Assembly: GCA_965261695.1 (NCBI GenBank)
Contig: OZ253474.1
Span: 3,720,001-3,784,000 of the forward strand
Length of the DNA: 64,000 bases
DNA from: Bin5 sp965261695
GTDB taxonomy: Bacteria > Chloroflexota > Anaerolineae > Caldilineales > Caldilineaceae
Direction of reading: 5' to 3'
Shown: piece by piece, positions 8,761-16,440 of the stretch
Numbering within the stretch: position 1 is the stretch's first letter
Layout of the letters: the number at the start of each line of letters is the position of its first letter
Notes under the pieces: model-generated
Databases searched by the model: none
The model's input: only the letters and a program-made list of their open reading frames with translations
Told to the model about the DNA's origin: nothing
Program-made: the position numbers and the translations under genes

Positions 8761-9818
8761 GCCAATTTTCAGAGGAGAAAGGGAAGAGGAGAGAGGAGAG
8801 AGAGCGCAACCGAGCCAAAGTGGAGCGCGGCAAGAGCAACAGCCCTCACTTCTCGTCGATTGGACCGGCGGCCCGCGTCAGCGCAATTGTAGCCGAACAC
8901 CCGACTCTGGCGCTGACCGGCATTCTCATTGTACTCGTCCTCGTTACCGGCATCGTTGAACCCAACTACCTGTCGGTCAGCGGCGCGCGCAACACGCTCT
9001 TGCAGGCCGCGCCGCTGGGGATCCTGGCGGGCGCGCAGACGATCCTCATGCTCAGCGGCGGGATCGACCTGTCGGTGACGATGATCGCCACCGGTTCCGC
9101 TTACGTGGCCGCCAACCAGTCCCCCAACGGCGCCGTTGTCGCGATTCTGCTTGGGGTGGTCGTCGGGCTGGTGGTGGGCAGCGCAAACGGCGTGGGCGTG
9201 GCTGTGTTCCGGGTCAACCCGCTGATCATGACGCTGGCGATGTCGGGCATCCTGCTGGGCCTGTTTACCGCCTGGGCACAGACGATCTTGCAGGGTTCGA
9301 CGCAGGTGGGTCCCTTTATCAAACTCGTGGGCGCAGGCTCCTTTCTGGGCAATCGCGTCCCCTATAGCGTGGTCGTGTGGGCGCTGGTGGCCGCCGGGCT
9401 GATCTGGCTGCTCAGGCGGACCGGCTGGGGGCGGCTGCTCTATGCCATCGGCGATAACGAGGTCGCGGCGCGCCTGGCGGGCGTGCGCGTCTGGCAGGTG
9501 CGGATCACGGCCTATCTTGTGGCCGGGGTACTCGGCTCGATCGGCGGCATTCTGCTGGGCGGGCGCACCGGCGCGGTCGACCTCCAACTCGCCAACGCCT
9601 TTCTGCTGCCATCGGTGGCGGCCGCGGTGATCGGCGGCACTTCGATTTTCGGCGGCGTGGGCGGCTACGCGGGCACGATTGTTGGCGCGCTGATCCTGAG
9701 CGTTCTCAACTCGATGCTCACCTTCCTCAACGTCGGGCAGGCGATCCAGCAGGTCGTATACGGGACAATCGTGCTCGCGCTGGCGTGGGGCTATGCCGGT
9801 CTCACCCGGCGGGCGTAG
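8757..9818 (+). CDS. Second sugar ABC transporter permease (RbsC-like)
   Basis: 353 residues, paralogous to the upstream permease, with AGAQTILMLSGGIDLSVTM and the AIGDNEVAARLAGVRV loop. The N-terminal 35 residues are hydrophilic and charged (EEKGKRREERERNRAKVERG), encoded by a purine-rich heptamer block at 8771-8806, and precede the first membrane helix. This extension is absent from the sister permease and looks like repeat-derived sequence captured by the coding frame; a later internal start is possible but none has a clear ribosome-binding site. Confidence 0.92.
   Translation: MSQFSEEKGKRREERERNRAKVERGKSNSPHFSSIGPAARVSAIVAEHPTLALTGILIVLVLVTGIVEPNYLSVSGARNTLLQAAPLGILAGAQTILMLSGGIDLSVTMIATGSAYVAANQSPNGAVVAILLGVVVGLVVGSANGVGVAVFRVNPLIMTLAMSGILLGLFTAWAQTILQGSTQVGPFIKLVGAGSFLGNRVPYSVVVWALVAAGLIWLLRRTGWGRLLYAIGDNEVAARLAGVRVWQVRITAYLVAGVLGSIGGILLGGRTGAVDLQLANAFLLPSVAAAVIGGTSIFGGVGGYAGTIVGALILSVLNSMLTFLNVGQAIQQVVYGTIVLALAWGYAGLTRRA
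8771..8806 (+). repeat. Purine-rich heptamer repeat at the 5' end of the second permease gene
   Basis: aggagaa, agggaag, aggagag, aggagag in consecutive 7-bp steps, translated as the charged N-terminal tail of the permease. Confidence 0.55.
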
Positions 9819-9829
9819 AACGGCAGCGG

Positions 9830-9870
9830 CCAGTGGTTAGTGACCGGTGGCCAGTGCAGGAAACTGGCTA
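9830..9870. repeat. Heptamer-type spacer repeat
   Basis: Between the permease and oxidoreductase genes: cagtggt, tagtgac, cggtggc, cagtgca in 7-bp steps, the same GTGG family as 3078-3146 and the large array at 29685-30375. Confidence 0.5.
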
Positions 9871-9895
9871 TTGAATAAAAAAGAGAGGTGAAACG

Positions 9896-11056
9896 ATGCG
9901 TGTGTTCAATGTAGCCATAGTGGGCACAGGACTCATGGGGCCGGCGCACACGGAGGGGCTGCGCCGGCTGGGTATGAACGTGGCCGGCATTCTGGGCTCC
10001 TCTGCCGAGAAATCGCGGCGGGCCGCGGACGAGCTGGGCATTGCCAGAGCCTATAACGATTTCGCCGAGTTGCTGGCCGATCGGCAGATCGAAGCGGTGC
10101 ATATCACCTCGCCGAATCGCCATCACTTTGCCCAGGCGAGCGCGGCGCTCAAGGCGGGCAAGCATGTCCACTGCGAGAAACCGCTGGCGATGACCTCGGC
10201 GGAGTCGGGCGCGCTGTGCGAACTGGCGCGTGAGAGCGAGCTGGCGGCCGGGGTCAACTACAATATGCGCTTCTATCCGCTCAACTGGGAAGTGCGCGCG
10301 CTGATCCGGAGCGGCGTGTTGGGCCGCATCCACTCGATCTACGGCAGCTATGTGCAGGACTGGCTGCTCTACCCGACCGACTACAACTGGCGCCTGCTGA
10401 GCGGAGAAGGCGGCAAGCTGCGCGCCGTCGCCGACATCGGCACCCACTGGCTGGACCTGGTCCAGTTCGTCACCGGCCTGTCGGTCAGCGCCGTGCATGC
10501 CGACCTGAAGACGGTTTACACGACGCGCCAGCGGCCCACCGGCGAAGTCGAGACCTTTTCCGCCAAGGTGCAGGATATCGAGGCCACCGAGTCGATCGAG
10601 ATCGAGACCGAAGACAGCGGCGCGGCGCTGCTCCGTTTTGGCGACGGCGCGCACGGTTCGCTATGGGTTTCGCAGTTGACCGCCGGGCGCAAGAACTGTC
10701 TGCGCTACGAGATCGCGGGCAGCGAAGCCACCGTCGCCTGGAACAGCGAACAGCCCAACGAACTGTGGATCGGGCACCGCAACCAGGCCAACCAGCAACT
10801 GTTAAAAGACCCCGGCCTGGTTTCCGACGACGCCCGCGCGCACATCAGCTATCCCGGCGGCCACAACGAGGGCTACGACGACTCCTTCAAGCAGTCGTTC
10901 AAATCCTTCTACGACTACATCGCCGCCGCCGATTTCAGCGCGCCGGAGCCGTTCCCCACATTCGCCGACGGGCACAAGGAGATTGTCTTGTGCGAGGCGA
11001 TCCTGGAGAGTCATGAGCGGGAGCGGTGGGTGGAGATTGGGGGGCCGGATACATAG
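9896..11056 (+). CDS. Gfo/Idh/MocA family NAD(P)-dependent oxidoreductase
   Basis: 386 residues. The N-terminal Rossmann fold has the nucleotide motif VGTGLMGPAH (residues 8-17), and the family hallmark EKPLAM, holding the catalytic lysine, is near residue 95. The C-terminal GFO_IDH_MocA_C region includes the DIGTHWLDL histidine motif near residue 180. Such enzymes oxidise or epimerise sugars or inositols using NAD(P). A ribosome-binding site (gagaggtga) precedes ATG 9896. Position directly after the sugar importer suggests it acts on the imported sugar, probably with the TIM-barrel isomerase at 19736 that is now separated by the TerB/IS region. Confidence 0.93.
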   Translation: MRVFNVAIVGTGLMGPAHTEGLRRLGMNVAGILGSSAEKSRRAADELGIARAYNDFAELLADRQIEAVHITSPNRHHFAQASAALKAGKHVHCEKPLAMTSAESGALCELARESELAAGVNYNMRFYPLNWEVRALIRSGVLGRIHSIYGSYVQDWLLYPTDYNWRLLSGEGGKLRAVADIGTHWLDLVQFVTGLSVSAVHADLKTVYTTRQRPTGEVETFSAKVQDIEATESIEIETEDSGAALLRFGDGAHGSLWVSQLTAGRKNCLRYEIAGSEATVAWNSEQPNELWIGHRNQANQQLLKDPGLVSDDARAHISYPGGHNEGYDDSFKQSFKSFYDYIAAADFSAPEPFPTFADGHKEIVLCEAILESHERERWVEIGGPDT

Positions 11057-11124
11057 AAATGAGATGCCGCAATGCCCCGACAGGTCATGTGGCAAGTTAT
11101 CCACTCCGGTGGGGCCGCGTGTAG

Positions 11125-11141
11125 AATCCTAGGCTAGGATT
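11125..11141. other. Perfect 17-bp palindrome
   Basis: aatcctag-g-ctaggatt, 8-bp arms around a single central base, about 70 bp after the oxidoreductase stop. It could be a protein-binding operator or junction relic; no T tract follows, so a terminator is unlikely. Confidence 0.35.
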
Positions 11142-11277
11142 GCTTACTGCCAAATATTGTGCTGCGGCCCAGCGGAGCCTATCCAGGTGACAGCAGCTAA
11201 TATAAGAACAGTTCTCTGCTTCCTGGAAAACCAATCACTTGCCAAATGTCGCAATTCATTCAATTCGGAGGACCACG

Positions 11278-11618
11278 ATGTCTAAGAAACTGAAGAGTAT
11301 CGACAGTATAGCTGGCATTCCTTTCAAGGATCTGTTTCGACGTCCTTCTTGACATATTGACGCTCAGGTCTGCTATAAGGGCGTTGTCTATAGCACAGAG
11401 TATGACGAGGATGAAGATCTTTTCTCAGTTGCCATCTCAGTTGTTAGGAAATATGAAGCAGATGCGCTACTGGTTTGGCAATCTGATATAAATTTTTTCC
11501 CCTCGACGAGGACACTATTCGATTCGTAGGCACAGTTGTAGGAAGACCTGTGTGGGGTTCCAGCCCAGTAGTCCTCATAAGAGTAACAAAGATTGACCTC
11601 GCTTCGGAGTGGGAGTAG
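11278..11618 (+). pseudogene. Broken small gene, family unknown (in-frame TGA plus frameshift)
   Basis: A good ribosome-binding site (cggaggacc) precedes ATG 11278, giving MSKKLKSIDSIAGIPFKDLF, but TGA at 11350-11352 interrupts it after 24 codons. The same frame then continues as protein-like sequence (YKGVVYSTEYDEDEDLFSVA, then KYEADALLVWQSDI) to TAG at 11527. Adding one base in the T6C4 run at about 11494-11503 would carry the reading on as DEDTIRFVGTVVGRPVWG to a stop at 11616-11618, giving about 113 codons in all. I do not recognise the family. It lies just upstream of the TerB module and may once have been part of it, or be independent. Confidence 0.5.
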
Positions 11619-12097
11619 ATGCTTGCGCTAGGTTGGAGTGAAGCAGCTTATTTTCCATTTGTGGCGACTTACAATTCTTGATGATTCAGCCAATCGCTCT
11701 TTCGACCTGATTCGCGAGATCTAATGTGGATCCCTTTTGATACCACGACTTTTCAACACTGCTGCACTCTGGGATTGTGGGAGTCTCGCCCGTACTCTTG
11801 CAATGCAGAAGCTCTTGGTTTTATTAGGGAATCATTTTACATGTGTCTCAGGGAGCGACCTCTCCTTATGCTTTTCTTAAATGGAATTAGCAAGAACGGT
11901 AAACTTGGCTGGTCATCAGGCATTTTGTAGCGGTCCTGAATCGTCAGCAGTGTGTATTATGCAGACCTGAGATTGACAAAGTCAAGAGCATTTTCGGTAT
12001 GTGATTGCCAGCAACGTGACAACGAATCCAACGATCAACTAATCGGTTTTTCTGAGTCCTCCCCGATGGGACCAGAATCGCGAGCGAGAATTGAAGA

Positions 12098-15000
12098 ATG
12101 AGAAAATCTCAATATAAGGGAATAATTCTGACGCTGATATGCGGTCCATTTGGACTGTTCTATTCAAGTATTCCAGTAGCAGTAGCTCTGGTGGTGGTTG
12201 GATCCATTATCGGCTTTCTTAGTTCCGAAGTGCCACTAAGTCTCTGGCCGATATCAATTGTTGTTAGCCTATTCACCGTGAGAAGGCATAATTCAAATGT
12301 GGAACGGGAATTGCAAGGAGTCAGCAAAGAAGTGGAGAACATTGGACAAGGGACACTGACCGCCGACGAGGAGGAGGGACGAGCCGAACTAGTCGAGTCT
12401 CGCACAAGAGTGGCTGAAAGGCTGTCAAGGATGGCGGACAAATTAGGTGAAGAAGAGACTGCCAATGGAATCGATAGGCCGGGCTTCGTAGATGGGGAGC
12501 ATTTCACTGCTTATGTTGATCAGGTCAAACAGCTCAAGCAAGAAGAGCGGCACAAGGACGCGATTGCGTTATTGCTCAAGCTGATTGCCGCGACCGAAGC
12601 TGAGTCGAGAGAATCAGGAGAGGCTTCCGGCGTAGCGCCTTGGTATTATGAGCAGCTTGCCATTATTTACCGCAAAGACAAGCGAATCGCTGACGAAGTG
12701 GCGATATTGGAACACTACGAGAGGCAATCTAAGGCGCCGGGTGTAGGTCCTAGAAGGCTTGTCGAACGCTTGACAAAAGCAAGAGCAATCGCGGCAAGGG
12801 CAGAAAGAGAGGAATCGGAGGCACGGGAAGCCGATCTGGAGGCAGAGAAAAATGAAGTGCCTATACTGGAACGCGATGAGTCTCAACCCAGGGCACCTAT
12901 AGTAGGTACTGACAAGATTGCTGAAATTCTGCGACAGGCAGGGACTGAGAACGCAGAGACGGAGAGAAAAGAAGCAGGACTGGCCGATTTCCGAATTTCC
13001 GCAATTCAAGAACATGCTGGAGTGCGAAAGACTTTTAACAAACTGCCGGTCAGATGGATTAAGCCGGGTGAAAAGGTCACAATCGGAAATTTCGAGATTC
13101 TGCGCGGATTCTTCTACCTCGGCGGCCAACTGAAAGCATCTGTTGATTATTACAACGATGACGCCCCTTCACTGATTGATCCCACTCTGAGAATTGACGT
13201 CAGATCCCCCGACTACGCTGGCGATCAAATGAGCTATTGGCCCAGCTATAGCCAGATCCCACCCCAAAGCCGCGCCGCTTTCATAGAATGGCTTGCCAGT
13301 GACCGCGGTGATCCTGAAACCTACATAGGATATGTCTTTCTCTATTTTTATGGAATTGAGAGGCGTTTGCTGGTTGATGACAAGAATGGGGAAGTTTCCG
13401 ATGAAGAACGTAAAACCCTGATTCAAGAACTGAAACGATTGAAGAACGTTTATGGCGACCACCGTTCCTTCAGTTCTTATGTGAACGCTTTGCTGTCGCA
13501 TGCCTGGGTTGTCAACCATAAAAGTCTTGACGAGCAACCGGATTATGACCTATTGGTTGCAAAGAGAGACTTCACATCTATTTTCAAGTTTCTACTAGCG
13601 AAAGCCGTCCAAAACGGAAAGCCCGTCAATGCGGAATTAGCGCTTGCCTGGGTAAAGAGTCACCCGGAGTTCACATTGCGTACCCCAGCGCGCCGCTGTC
13701 CAGATGAATTCGATGCTCTCTTTAAGATGCGTTATCGGAGCAAGTTTGGCGATGGCCTAAAGATAACTCCCAACAAAACCAGATTGCAGCTTACGTACCA
13801 TCCTGCGAACGCAGAACTAATGGGCTACCAGCACGTAAGACTCGACCTTCCCGACGTTTGTCGTCTTAGTGCGCCTGTCAAGAAGTTGATGACTATGGCT
13901 GAGTCTTGTACTAGCGAACTTGATCAGTTCAGTCGCTTTGTAGGTAGACCGGAGAATTCGCATGATTCATTGAGCGCTCTTTCTCTCTTGCCCAATGATC
14001 TGATTTCGTCGGTTTCCAGTCCCCATTTCGAGAACTTCAAAGCCTGGATGAAGACTCAATTGTCCGAATCCAATGGCCTGATTTCAGTCGCTTCAATGAT
14101 TCAGTACTTTGGTGAGGACGCGCCCCTAAAGATCAATAAGAAAGAAGCCGAAATGCTGTCAAATATTGCGGAGAAAACGGGTTTTGGCATCGCGCCGGAT
14201 GTTCGCTACCATCAATCCAAGCCCGATGTTGACGGCAAGGTGGTACTCTTTGCCGGGGGCCATGGAGCGAATTTCACGCCATCCAGTGAGTTCAAGAAGG
14301 TCGGAACCATACTGCGCTTGGGCACTCTGGTCGCCGCCATTGACGACCACATCAGCGACTCTGAAGTCAACGCTCTTAATGATCTTGTTGACCAGAATAA
14401 TCGGCTTTCGGACACCGAAAAACGGTCGCTCGATGCATACATGCTTTGGCGTCTAAGCACGCCTGCCAACATGTCGGGATTGAAAAAGCGGCTAGACCTT
14501 CTTAGTGCAGACGAGAAAGTTGCTATCAGTCACATATTAGTCAGCGTCGCGTTGGCAGACGGCAAGATCGATCCTGCAGAAATCAAACAGCTTGAAAAGC
14601 TTTACACGCAATTAGGTCTTGACAAAGGGTTGGTCGCCAGCGATATTCACAATCTATCCACTAGCAGGTCGCCGCGCCCGGATCGAGCGAGCGAGTCCTC
14701 CTACACTACCTCGAATCAGCCTGCTTCTTCTTTTGCTTTGGATCGCGATCTCTTGCGACTGCTCGAAGAGGAAACCAAGGAGGCTCAATCCGTCCTTGAG
14801 TCGATATTTACTGAGGAAGATCTCGCAGAAGAACTTGAAGTTGAAGCACCGACGGTTGCACCAACGAAAAACGGGTCAATCCAGGGGTTGGATTCAAAAT
14901 ATCACGAGCTCTACGTCAAGCTGATTACCAAAGCAGAGTGGACCTATGAGGAAGTGGAAGGACTTTGCGATGGACTCCAGCTTATGACGGCAGGGGCTGT

Positions 15001-15130
15001 TGAGACGATAAATGATTGGGCGTTTGACACAGTTGACGCGCCTTTGATTGAAGACGGCAGCACCTTTTATGTTGACATTGAATTGGCCGAAGAGTTAGCC
15101 GCAACGCACACTCAAGAGCAGTTGTCATGA
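12098..15130 (+). CDS. Membrane-anchored TerB_N / TerB / TerB_C domain protein
   Basis: 1010 residues. Order: two hydrophobic segments in residues 5-65; a charged coiled-coil-like region (about 75-310) with a duplicated motif (VAILEHYERQSKAPGVGPRR and VPILERDESQPRAPIVGTDK); TerB_N at about 318-464, with WIKPGEKVTIG, YIGYVFLYFYGIERRLL and the conserved YWPSYSQIPPQSRAAFIEWL; a middle region; TerB at about 732-852, with IDDHISDSEVNAL and ALADGKIDPAE acidic loops; and TerB_C at about 880-990. TerB-family domains belong to Ter stress and anti-phage-associated systems. The stop overlaps the next gene (ATGA), so it is co-translated with a BrxD-like ATPase and a helicase. Membrane anchoring suggests the module is held at the envelope. 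Function is inferred only. Confidence 0.88.
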   Translation: MRKSQYKGIILTLICGPFGLFYSSIPVAVALVVVGSIIGFLSSEVPLSLWPISIVVSLFTVRRHNSNVERELQGVSKEVENIGQGTLTADEEEGRAELVESRTRVAERLSRMADKLGEEETANGIDRPGFVDGEHFTAYVDQVKQLKQEERHKDAIALLLKLIAATEAESRESGEASGVAPWYYEQLAIIYRKDKRIADEVAILEHYERQSKAPGVGPRRLVERLTKARAIAARAEREESEAREADLEAEKNEVPILERDESQPRAPIVGTDKIAEILRQAGTENAETERKEAGLADFRISAIQEHAGVRKTFNKLPVRWIKPGEKVTIGNFEILRGFFYLGGQLKASVDYYNDDAPSLIDPTLRIDVRSPDYAGDQMSYWPSYSQIPPQSRAAFIEWLASDRGDPETYIGYVFLYFYGIERRLLVDDKNGEVSDEERKTLIQELKRLKNVYGDHRSFSSYVNALLSHAWVVNHKSLDEQPDYDLLVAKRDFTSIFKFLLAKAVQNGKPVNAELALAWVKSHPEFTLRTPARRCPDEFDALFKMRYRSKFGDGLKITPNKTRLQLTYHPANAELMGYQHVRLDLPDVCRLSAPVKKLMTMAESCTSELDQFSRFVGRPENSHDSLSALSLLPNDLISSVSSPHFENFKAWMKTQLSESNGLISVASMIQYFGEDAPLKINKKEAEMLSNIAEKTGFGIAPDVRYHQSKPDVDGKVVLFAGGHGANFTPSSEFKKVGTILRLGTLVAAIDDHISDSEVNALNDLVDQNNRLSDTEKRSLDAYMLWRLSTPANMSGLKKRLDLLSADEKVAISHILVSVALADGKIDPAEIKQLEKLYTQLGLDKGLVASDIHNLSTSRSPRPDRASESSYTTSNQPASSFALDRDLLRLLEEETKEAQSVLESIFTEEDLAEELEVEAPTVAPTKNGSIQGLDSKYHELYVKLITKAEWTYEEVEGLCDGLQLMTAGAVETINDWAFDTVDAPLIEDGSTFYVDIELAEELAATHTQEQLS

Positions 15131-16440
15131 CTACAAAGCAAACGCGCATTAGATCTAGAGAACGGGACTCAATCATCCAGTCGCTCAAGGCTGGCGTTGC
15201 TCCTCGTGTCGGTATTCAACACATTCAGGTCGGACGAGTAAACGAGATTGAAGCGATTCTCAAAGACATAAACAGTATCGCACAGGGAGGATCCGCGTTT
15301 CGCCTGATCATTGGGGAATACGGCTCCGGTAAGACCTTTTTCCTGAATGTAATCAGGACAGTCGCTCTCGAAAAGCAGCTGGTGTCGGTCAACGCGGACC
15401 TGTCACCGGACAGGCGGATTCACGCATCCGCAGGGCAGGCCAGGAATCTCTACTCAGAACTAATGCTCAACATGGCGACGCGAAACCAACCCAATGGTGG
15501 TGCTCTTGCCTCTATTGTGGAAAGATTCGTCAATTCCGCCGCACAGGAGGCCGAAACAGAAGGGATCTCCGTCTCTTCCGTCATTCATAGTCGTCTCTCG
15601 ACTCTTGCCGAACATGTCGGCGGCTACGATTTCGCCAAGGTCATCGAAGCGTACTGGCATGGGCATGAGACTGACAATGACGAATTAAAGTCAAACGCCA
15701 TCCGCTGGCTGCGTGCCGAATTCTCAACCAAGACCGACGCACGCAAGGCGCTTGGCGTGCGGACCATCATTTCAGACACATCCTCTTACAGCAACCTGAA
15801 GATCATGAGTCTACTCGTGAGGCAGGCCGGGTATCAAGGTCTGCTGGTCTGCCTGGACGAAATGGTCAATCTCTACAAACTAAGCAACACACGGGCTCGC
15901 CTGTCGAACTACGAACAGATTCTGTCGATACTCAACGATTGTCTTCAGGGCACTGCCGAACACATGGGGTTTCTGCTGGGAGGTACGCCCGAGTTTCTCC
16001 TCGACACGCGCAGAGGACTTTACAGCTATGAGGCGCTACAGTCGCGGTTGGCCGAAAACAGTTTTGCGCAGAGGGCGAGTGTTGTCGATTACTCCTCCCC
16101 GACCCTTCGCTTGGCCAACCTGACACCTGAAGAAGTCTATATACTCTTGCAAAACATCAGGCGCGTATTCGCGTCGGGCGATGAAACGCAATATCTTGTT
16201 CCTGATGAAGCTCTGGAGGCGTTTCTGCGCCACTGTAACAACACGATTGGTGATGCCTATTTCCGAACGCCGCGCCATACAATCAAGGCCTTTACAGACA
16301 TGCTGTCGGTCTTAGAGCAGAACAAAGACATGGAATGGAACGACCTGATCGGTTCCGTTGCTATTCCGGAAGACAAACCCAGCGATATGCCCGAGACGGG
16401 AAATTCCAACGACAACTTGGCCAACTTCACCTTATCATAA
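15127..16440 (+). CDS. BrxD-like ATP-binding protein (DUF2791, BrxC/BrxD family)
   Basis: 437 residues. The Walker A is GEYGSGKT (about residue 63), and a Walker B-like GLLVCLDEM is near residue 240. The N-terminal 'VGIQHIQVGRVNEIEAILKD' region, the FRLIIGEYGSGKTFFL block and the C-terminal RTPRHTIKAF motif match the ATPases called BrxD in BREX systems. It is AAA+-like and cytosolic, presumably an energy module acting with its partners on DNA. Overlaps the TerB gene by 4 bp and the helicase gene by 1 bp (TAATG), a tight three-gene operon. No BREX PglZ or PglX gene is present in the window, so it is not a canonical BREX locus. Confidence 0.85.
   Translation: MTTKQTRIRSRERDSIIQSLKAGVAPRVGIQHIQVGRVNEIEAILKDINSIAQGGSAFRLIIGEYGSGKTFFLNVIRTVALEKQLVSVNADLSPDRRIHASAGQARNLYSELMLNMATRNQPNGGALASIVERFVNSAAQEAETEGISVSSVIHSRLSTLAEHVGGYDFAKVIEAYWHGHETDNDELKSNAIRWLRAEFSTKTDARKALGVRTIISDTSSYSNLKIMSLLVRQAGYQGLLVCLDEMVNLYKLSNTRARLSNYEQILSILNDCLQGTAEHMGFLLGGTPEFLLDTRRGLYSYEALQSRLAENSFAQRASVVDYSSPTLRLANLTPEEVYILLQNIRRVFASGDETQYLVPDEALEAFLRHCNNTIGDAYFRTPRHTIKAFTDMLSVLEQNKDMEWNDLIGSVAIPEDKPSDMPETGNSNDNLANFTLS

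Larger units (their letters stand above)
11057..12097. other. 1.04-kb gene-poor stretch with decayed coding fragments
   Basis: Lower GC than the flanking sugar genes. It contains a 17-bp palindrome (11125-11141), a broken gene (11278-11618), a short coding relic at about 11619-11711 readable only with another frame change (LTILDDSANRSFDLIREI), and a dubious 68-codon open frame at 11724-11930 whose composition does not look protein-like. No intact gene seen. Confidence 0.55.

Noticed and set aside
11350..11352. Selenocysteine recoding of the TGA in the small broken gene
   Set aside because: No SECIS-like hairpin is apparent directly downstream and the gene also needs a frameshift, so decay is simpler.
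11724..11930. 68-codon plus-strand open frame
   Set aside because: Cys/Phe/Trp-rich, no ribosome-binding site, and surrounded by decayed sequence; not convincing as a gene.
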